The notes under the pieces were generated by a model. That model was not told the DNA's origin and did no database searches. It saw nothing but the letters and a program-made list of their open reading frames with translations. The position numbers were made by a program, and so were the translations under genes. From assembly GCA_947579605.1 (NCBI GenBank), contig OX388316.1, positions 14,449,290 through 14,513,289 on the forward strand: DNA of 64,000 nucleotides, written 5' to 3'. Positions 58,046 through 64,000 of the stretch are shown here, piece by piece; the first letter of the stretch is position 1; every line of letters begins with the position of its first letter. Source of the DNA: Athripsodes cinereus. Taxonomy: Eukaryota > Arthropoda > Insecta > Trichoptera > Leptoceridae.

Positions 58046-58120
58046 ATTAGGTTGGACTAGTGGTTAACACACTCGCCTGACAAGCGAGGGGTCGTGGGTT
58101 CGATCCTCAGTCTGGGCAAA
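58046..58120 (+). repeat. tRNA-like sequence (SINE head or pseudogene)
   Basis: AGTGGTTAACACACTCG fits a D-arm/A box, CTCGCCTGACAAGCGAG gives an anticodon arm with GAC (Val-like), and GGGTTCGATCC fits the B box. The acceptor stem does not pair (GGTTGGA against TCTGGGC) and the T-stem is mismatched, so this is not a working tRNA gene. No second copy seen in the window. Confidence 0.7.
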
Positions 58121-58288
58121 AATATTAATGTCCATTTTTCTGAGCAATTCAATGTGTGCGAGTCATCTATAGTAGTTCAAAAACTTAATTTGATATTCAT
58201 TTTACACAGTTGACGATATGCTTAATGAAGCCTCGTGCTCAATTTAGCATAAATTATAAAATAGTTTTAAATGTATAAGCACCATTTT

Positions 58289-58537
58289 TTTAGTTTTAAA
58301 TTTATGCGATTGACAAAACTCTGATTTGAACCCTTTACATTCGAATCAGAGCCGCTATAATGTTCTTAATTTTTTTTTCATGCATTTTATATTATTTAGC
58401 TTTAAATTTATGCGATTGACAAAACTCTGATTTGAACAATTTTTTTTTTTTTTTTTCAAAAGATATATCTGGGTTTTGTTATAAATTTTACTTTCGACTT
58501 TACATTCGAATCAGAGCCGCTATAATGTTCTTAATTT
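58289..58537 (+). repeat. Local direct duplication with a SINE in copy 2
   Basis: An 88-bp segment (58289-58376) is repeated at 58395-58537: ATGCGATTGACAAAACTCTG and TTACATTCGAATCAGAGCCG occur in both. In copy 2 a 5'-truncated SINE-A tail plus a few bases (58438-58497) sits between GATTTGAAC and TTTACATTCG. Hence duplication first, then insertion. Confidence 0.88.
58439..58485 (-). repeat. SINE-A, very short 3' remnant
   Basis: T(17) followed by AGATATATCTGGGTTTTGTT is the reverse complement of the SINE-A 3' end. Only about 45 bases remain. Confidence 0.82.
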
Positions 58538-58758
58538 TTCTTGATTTATATATTGTCTCAAGTGTTTTATGCTTGTATGTACGTATGTTTTTTTTTCATA
58601 TAATTTTATTGTCTTGATTTTTATTTTTCTTATGTCGATAATTTTGTATTTTCATGCTTCTGTGTCTTGTTAATTTGATATTGTAAACCTGACAAACCCA
58701 AGTGCCCTATAATGGGGTCTATGGTGTGATGGATATAAATAAATAAATAAAATATAAA

Positions 58759-58890
58759 ATGAGTTACAATCCATTGGATTGGTCTGCAACGAGTTTTGAC
58801 TTTCTTCTCCATTCCTCTCTATTCTCAGCCAGTCTCTTCAGCTCTCCGTATGAGCCACAGTTCATGTCCCTCTTCAGTTGGTCCATACAT
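58759..58890 (-). pseudogene. LINE 3'-end fragment, family 1
   Basis: ATGAGTTACAATCCATTGGA, TTGGTCTGCAACGAGTTTTG and CATTCCTCTCTATTCTCAGC match 63205-63554. The minus-strand frame gives the ENREEWRRKS-type end. It stops abruptly at about 58890. Confidence 0.82.
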
Positions 58891-60757
58891 AAGTATGTAT
58901 AAAATATTAATGTATGTATCAATTCTCACCTCGTGGTGGATTACAATAGCTCAAAAAGTAGATAAAGAATGTATGAAATGTGGGTTTCTTTTATTTTTGC
59001 ATATATTCATTAATACCTTCAGTAATAATTTTAATCCATTAAAACAGTAGATACATATAGGTATTATACATATCAAATCAAATATTTGTTAATGAAAAAT
59101 AATAAAAAATAAATATTTCCTATGTTTAATTAAGTGGATAGTAGAAATTATAAAATATAATTATATTTTATATTGCATCGTTTTTTATAGTTATAGGTAC
59201 AGCCGTACGAATATAAGGCTAATCAGTTATCATTAATAATTGTATAAAAACTACTACAAAAAAATGATTGATACAAAGGAAAGCTTCGATTAGTCTTTTT
59301 ATTAGAGATAATATTACAAAAATCCATCTCAATCTGTTTTGTTTGAATATGTTCCTTTCAGAGCAGAAGCAATAAAAAAATACATTGATTAGAGGATAAA
59401 AAATATTATTTAAGTACAAAAGAGGTTTGTATAATGCATAAAAGAGGTTTTCCAACAATAAGAGTTGTTTTGTCATAATTTTATAAATAAAATATGTATT
59501 TAGGTCGATATGGCTTTGTGTAGGTATAGCCTATATCTGCTCATTCTTTATGATAACATCTTATTAGATTATTTCTTTCATTCTTTGAAGAAGAAAAAGT
59601 CTTGTGTATTATTTTTATAGATACTCTATGTGCTGCATATTGTTTTCTTATCTGTTCCCTATTCTAGTATGATCTAGTTGGGGCTTGTACGACGTCCCTT
59701 CAATGTCTTTGAAATGATTCTCAGATGGGAAATGTAGGTAATATATAAAGAGATATCTATCAATCCCTTGTTGAAGAGGAAAACCTTTTCTTATTATTTT
59801 TAGAGTTTCTTCCCTCATATGGAATTTTGAGAGACAGACAGAAATAACTATCTGACAATAAGATAACTAAAGCTAGATTTTGTGGAGGTATTTTTCCTCT
59901 ATATAATATATCTATTTTCAGTATAGGTATATATGTATGTGAAAAGTATTCATTTGACTATGTCAGTTCGTTTCAGAAATGTTATACCTACGTATTATGT
60001 TTAGAGAAGTTTGCAAAGGAACGTGAGTTACACATATTCTCATTCCTATATTTCACTAACTTGGTAATCAAATCCTTGCATATTTATCCTACAAAAACAA
60101 AAAACAAAGTGTGTTTTTGCCAATCGAAATAATTTTGTCAATTACATAAATATTTTCTATATTAATTTAATATTTTTGGAATATTCTTTTATATGCTTAG
60201 TAAATCTTAAGGTCACAAAATGGAATAATGCACATGATTGAAGTCTAATTATTATATTTCAATAGTATAGAACTTAATAAGGTATGAATTCATTTCCATT
60301 CTAGGTATATAAATATCACAAGCAACCTAGTTCTTTTATTAGAAACTTCAAGATAACGCGTTTTCATTGTTTTGTATGTAGGAAAAGAAAACCAACATGA
60401 GTGACATATCTCGCTTCAAATTTTCCCTCTTAAAGTCTTGAAACGTTTAGGATATGTTTTCTGTCACCAAAGAAATACAAGCTTCTTTGTGTGGGTTTAT
60501 TCTGATGTTGACAGAAGGCATGGAGATTGAGGTAGTGCACACCCACACCTACCAATGTAGTTTCTACACTTTGTGTCTGAAAAGACAGCGTTATTACTTT
60601 TATAGGAATCATTCTTGGATGTCAATAGAAAATGTTTACCCGAAATGCATTTGACAAGAAAAAAACGACAGCAAGATGAATTTTAGTGACGTTATTGTTT
60701 TCAATACAATTTGATCTATAAAGGGAGTTAATAAAAGTACACATTAGAAGCTTTTAA
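58891..60757. other. Gene-free stretch
   Basis: No gene recognised. A less AT-rich patch at about 60450-60620 is open on both strands (60 and 66 codons) but resembles no family. Confidence 0.4.
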
Positions 60758-60822
60758 TATTTTTATTTATTTATTTATTCATTTTGCACATCATCATTAT
60801 ATAACAGTGTTAACAAAATATT
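60758..60822 (-). repeat. LINE 3' tail
   Basis: TTTATTTATTTATTCATTTT, GCACATCATCATTATATAAC and AGTGTTAACAAAA match 23848-23905. Confidence 0.65.
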
Positions 60823-62295
60823 ATTTTATTATTTGGCGCTAACGTTGCAGTAGTTTCTTAACGCGCTTTTTTATTGCGCTTGAAAATAACAGGATCTCTG
60901 TCGAAATCTTGGTCGTGAGTAGATAAATATAAATATTATACCTAATACTAATATTATTATTAAATTCGTTTACTGAGGCATTGAAAGTAAATCTATCTTA
61001 GATAATTTAAAAGTTAATATAGTATATCGAGGGTATACAACCAAAATGCACTAAGTCAGACTAGTGCTACAAAAATTTTCAAAAACTAATCAAGTATTTA
61101 ACACTTTTCCTATGTTTGAATTTGTTTGCAAAGCCTTAAAGTCATTTACCAATATCATCATAATTAAAGTTCAAATAATACATGGCGAATTCGTGATGCT
61201 ATAATGATCTAAACAATTTTTTTTTCGTTTAACTGCCACCATGTCATTTCAAAACTAAAATGACTTAGGGGTAAGTCCAAATCACCTGGTCCAGCACTGG
61301 TTGCTCGACCATCTCAGAAAAAATTGATTTTTTTTGTGCTATCACCCCAACATGTTGGTAGTTCAAAATGATAATTATTTTAATTTTATTGGTTTTGGTT
61401 TTTGTGTGGTGGCCATATTTGTTTTACAAGGCGGAGACATTTTCGCAGTTTAAAGGGTTTGCGAAAACTTGAATATCTCAGGTCCTATTTATTTTATCAA
61501 CATAAAAATAAAAGTTATTTGTTAATAAAAATATCAGCTTTAAGGTTGTAATAAAACATTTTCACCTAAATATAATTCTAAGGGATGAAATTTCAGTCTA
61601 CATTCTTAACTCTTTTTTGCAAAAACTCCCATTTTCACGGAAAGATTTTGGACGAAGGGAAAGAGTGCACTCATCAAAACTTTTTTGACAAACAACTAGG
61701 TACTAGTTGTGTTGACCAACAAAATTTCAAGTCTCAGACTTGACCCCCCTTTTCACAAAAAAAATTGAAAATTTGGAAATTCTCAAATATTTCCATTTTC
61801 CGAGCTCAATATCTCTGGTGGGGGACTAGGTAAAAATTTAAAATGTCACCCCATAATAGATCTGTACCATAGTATTATGTGGCAAAAATTTGGAGTTTGA
61901 GATTCTACTACGAGCAGAGATATGGCAATCACAAAATGTCCAAAAATTAGTACTTCAACGGGCATACCGCATCGGCATATATAGAATATAAAATTGTTTA
62001 CTAATAGTAAATCAATGTATATTAGATAATATTTACAAAATGCAATTTCAAATAGTAAAATACCATGTTATATAATTAAATATCTTGATTTTTTGTGGGG
62101 GTGGGGGGGTTAAAATTCTGGGAGAACTGGCAGCCTGAATCAAAATAATGCACAATTCAGTGGGTGAATATAACGTATTTAAGTCGATTAATATGTGACA
62201 TGGTTCTTGGCAAAAAAGGCATTTTACACAAAATAACTTGAAGTCTCAAGGCTTACTGTTATACACACATTAATTTAAAAGCAAACTTCTTTCTG

Positions 62296-62616
62296 CTAGC
62301 TAATACAATTTTGGTGTACAACAAAGAGCTTAGAGATCGCCTCGCACAATTGAGGGGTGATAGTGTGAAAGCGGCCAGTCACAGTTGTAAATTCCATTGG
62401 TGCGAGCTTTCTCAGAATGTTATTCATAGGTACCCAGGTCTTGTCATCTCTTGAAACTTTGAACGAGGTTCGTGGCCTAGCTAGCTCATAAAAGTGAACT
62501 TTCAGGTCATTGTTTTCGATGCTTATTTCCTCAATAACTCCAAGGTACCATTGCTCTTCATATATGCATGCAACTATGTCTTCTTTCTGGAGGTATAATG
62601 AGGCAGTTTTTGACAC
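62296..62616 (-). pseudogene. Tudor/SH3-like domain ORF inside the long-inverted-repeat element
   Basis: A 106-codon open frame, ending TAG; the frame extends upstream another dozen codons as an acidic SSDDCDDIL, so the GTG start is not a true start. The core has VACIYEEQWYLGVIEEI, an aromatic/Gly pattern of a Tudor/SH3-like barrel strand pair, then VHFYELARPRTSFKVSRDDK and TWVPMNNILRKLAPME, and a final F-T-TGRFHTI. Similar short domains occur at the C-terminus of uncharacterised transposon proteins in arthropods and cnidarians (recalled, not checked). Such domains bind protein or methylated ligands; the role here is unknown. It is likely the last exon or end of the element's protein. Confidence 0.6.
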
Positions 62617-62639
62617 AAGTATGTCATCACAGTCGTCAG

Positions 62640-62990
62640 AGGAATAAAATCACATATGTACTTGCCTCAAGTCATTATTGATGCCATTATCTCTTATTAC
62701 AAAAAGTCGATTAAAGCAGGTAGCACATAAAGATTTTCGAGGAATAAGATTAATCAAGTGATTTTTTTCCTTAGGTAAATGTTAAACTTTGATTTCTCTG
62801 AGACCTTTAATTATACTTTTTTATGGATCTTTAGTGGGTCACAACAAGAATTTTCAAACAGATGGTTGTACTTAACAAAATACTTGACTTCATGGTACTT
62901 GCAGATGATAACAATAGCACTGTTTATAACTCAAAAGATTTCTGCCTTCTTCACATTCCATGTTTCAAAACTATGACACAAAGAGTACAA
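62640..62990 (-). pseudogene. Decayed upstream part of the same element's protein
   Basis: Minus-strand fragments in shifted frames read IICKYHEVKYFVKYNHLFEN, SCCDPLKIHKKV (about 62821-62850 on the plus strand), then LIPRKSLCATCFNRLFVIRD (about 62690-62750). CCDP-HKK followed by L-P-K-LC--C is a Cys motif (two pairs) seen with the Tudor-like end in some transposon proteins. Stop codons and at least two frameshifts break it. Whether introns explain part of the breaks cannot be decided by eye. Confidence 0.5.
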
Positions 62991-63204
62991 AGACAACCTT
63001 CGTCTTTGGCTGCTAACAGAAAACTAACCTAGGCTGGGAGAGTACACAGCGTTCATGCTAATAAATGACTGTGCCTGCTCAAACAAGATCCAACAGGTTA
63101 AAATTTGATTCAGACTGCTAGTTCTCCCTGAGTTTTAGTACCCCGCCCCCACACAAAACAAAGATATTTAATTATATAACATGGTATTATACTACTTCGA
63201 TTTC

Positions 63205-63554
63205 CATATAATGAGTTACAATCCATTGGATTGGTCTGCAACGAGTTTGGATTTTCTTCTCCATTCCTCCCTATTCTCAGCCAGTTTTTTCAGCTCTACG
63301 TATGAGCAATAGTTCATGCCCCTCTTCAGTTGGCCTATATACGCGTCTCTCGGTCGGCCTCTGCCATTTATGCCTTCAGTCCTACCTTCTGCGATAGCGA
63401 TGAGCAGTCCTGGGTGCCTGATGTTGTGGCCAGTTAGCTCGTTGTTGGCTGATTCTTAAGGAGTTGCCTTTTTTCACCTACCCTGGTTAACAAATCTACG
63501 TTTTCGACGTGTTCCGACCAATGAATCTTCAGCATGCGTCTGTAGCACTCATTA
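63205..63554 (-). pseudogene. LINE fragment, family 1, nested in the right arm
   Basis: This 350-bp copy interrupts the right arm: GATTTC occurs at 63199-63204 and 63555-63560 (a 6-bp target duplication). The minus strand reads CYRRMLKIHWSEHVENVDLL, TRVGEKRQLLKNQ, then a frameshift and HPGLLIAIAEGRTEGINGRG, RPRDAYIGQLKRGMNYCSY and LAENREEWRRKSKLVADQSN, ending at a stop. It is the longest copy of family 1 here; the RT core is absent. Confidence 0.88.
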
Positions 63555-64000
63555 GATTTCTATTTTGTAAATATTATTTAATATACATTGATTTACTATT
63601 AGTAAACAATTTTATATTCTATATATTTATGCCGATGCGGTATGCCCGTTGAAGTACTAATTTTTGGACATTTTGTGATTGCCATATCTCTGCTCGTAGT
63701 GAAATCTCAAACTCCAAATTTTTGCCACATAATACTATGGTACAGGTCTATTATGGGGTGACATTTCAAATTTTTACCTAGTCCCCCACCAGAGATATTG
63801 AGCTCGGAAAATGGGAAATTTTGAGAATTTCCAAATTTTCAACTTTTTTTGTGAAAAGGGGGGTCAAGTCTGAGACTTGAAATTTAGTTTATCAACACAA
63901 CTAGTACCTAGTTGTTTGTCAAAAAAGTTTTGATGAGTGGACTCTTTCCCTTCGTCCAAAATCTTTCCGTGAAAATGGGAGTTTTTGCAAAAAAGAGTTA

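Larger units (their letters stand above)
61607..64000. mobile_element. DNA transposon with terminal inverted repeats over 500 bp (right edge cut)
   Basis: The left arm, 61607 to about 62157, is the inverse of the right arm, about 63107 to 64000 (minus an insertion). Pairs include TAACTCTTTTTTGC (61607) with its inverse ending at 64000, GAGCTCAATATCTCTGGTGG, TGGCAAAAATTTGGAGTTTG, CATACCGCATCGGCATATAT and GGGGGTGGGG-TTAAAATTCT near the inner ends. The arms have several point differences and small indels. The right arm continues past the window, so the true left end may lie upstream of 61607. About 950 bp between the arms hold a decayed minus-strand gene. Superfamily unknown to me; element classes with such long ends include Maverick/Polinton, Kolobok and foldback types. 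Confidence 0.85.

Noticed and set aside
58046..58120. tRNA-Val gene
   Set aside because: Acceptor stem does not pair and T-stem is mismatched; kept only as tRNA-like sequence.

Overview
This window looks like an intergenic (or giant-intron) stretch of an AT-rich animal genome, almost certainly an insect. The evidence is the dense mix of insect-type non-LTR retrotransposon tails, tRNA-derived SINEs and hAT/MITE DNA transposons, plus the recurrent 12-bp palindrome GTAGGTACCTAC. Hemiptera or Lepidoptera fit best; I cannot name the species. No prokaryotic gene organisation, rRNA, CRISPR array or intact host protein-coding gene is recognisable. Nearly everything I can support is mobile-element debris, much of it nested.

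Layout. 0-16 kb: short 3' ends of at least three LINE families (231-413, 3761-3955, 11735-11881), a truncated RNase H-type LINE (7388-8176, minus), one tRNA-derived SINE, and the first copies of a roughly 250-bp retroposon family ending in (TAG)n. 16-23 kb: LINE 3' tails, a 374-bp near-identical tandem duplication (17954-18701), the best (TAG)n retroposon copy with a 13-bp target duplication (19196-19444), and a LINE end at about 22.8 kb. 23-34 kb: SINE copies, two hAT-like elements with exact 8-bp target duplications (28710-28881 and 30021-30547), and a nested block at 31867-33933 in which an R2/R4-type LINE C-terminus (zinc knuckle plus PD-(D/E)XK endonuclease) and a second LINE tail sit inside a third hAT-like element. 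34-48 kb: mostly unassigned DNA, a second tRNA-like SINE family at 39.6-41.4 kb with old local duplications, and a long foldback element at 46 kb. 48.37-49.10 kb: about 91 units of an 8-bp microsatellite. 49-60 kb: more LINE ends, a 165-bp MITE, a MITE inserted in a LINE open reading frame (55536-55680), and a perfect 149-bp palindrome at a LINE 3' end (57463-57611). 61.6-64.0 kb: a DNA transposon with terminal inverted repeats of more than 500 bp, running off the right edge. It carries a decayed minus-strand gene with a Cys motif and a Tudor/SH3-like domain, and its right arm is interrupted by a LINE fragment.

The genes do not form a pathway; the coherent story is the order of insertions. 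The most unusual items are the long-inverted-repeat element, the perfect palindrome, the (TAG)n retroposon family and the nested hAT/LINE blocks. All family assignments rest on motif recognition by eye and were not checked by database search.
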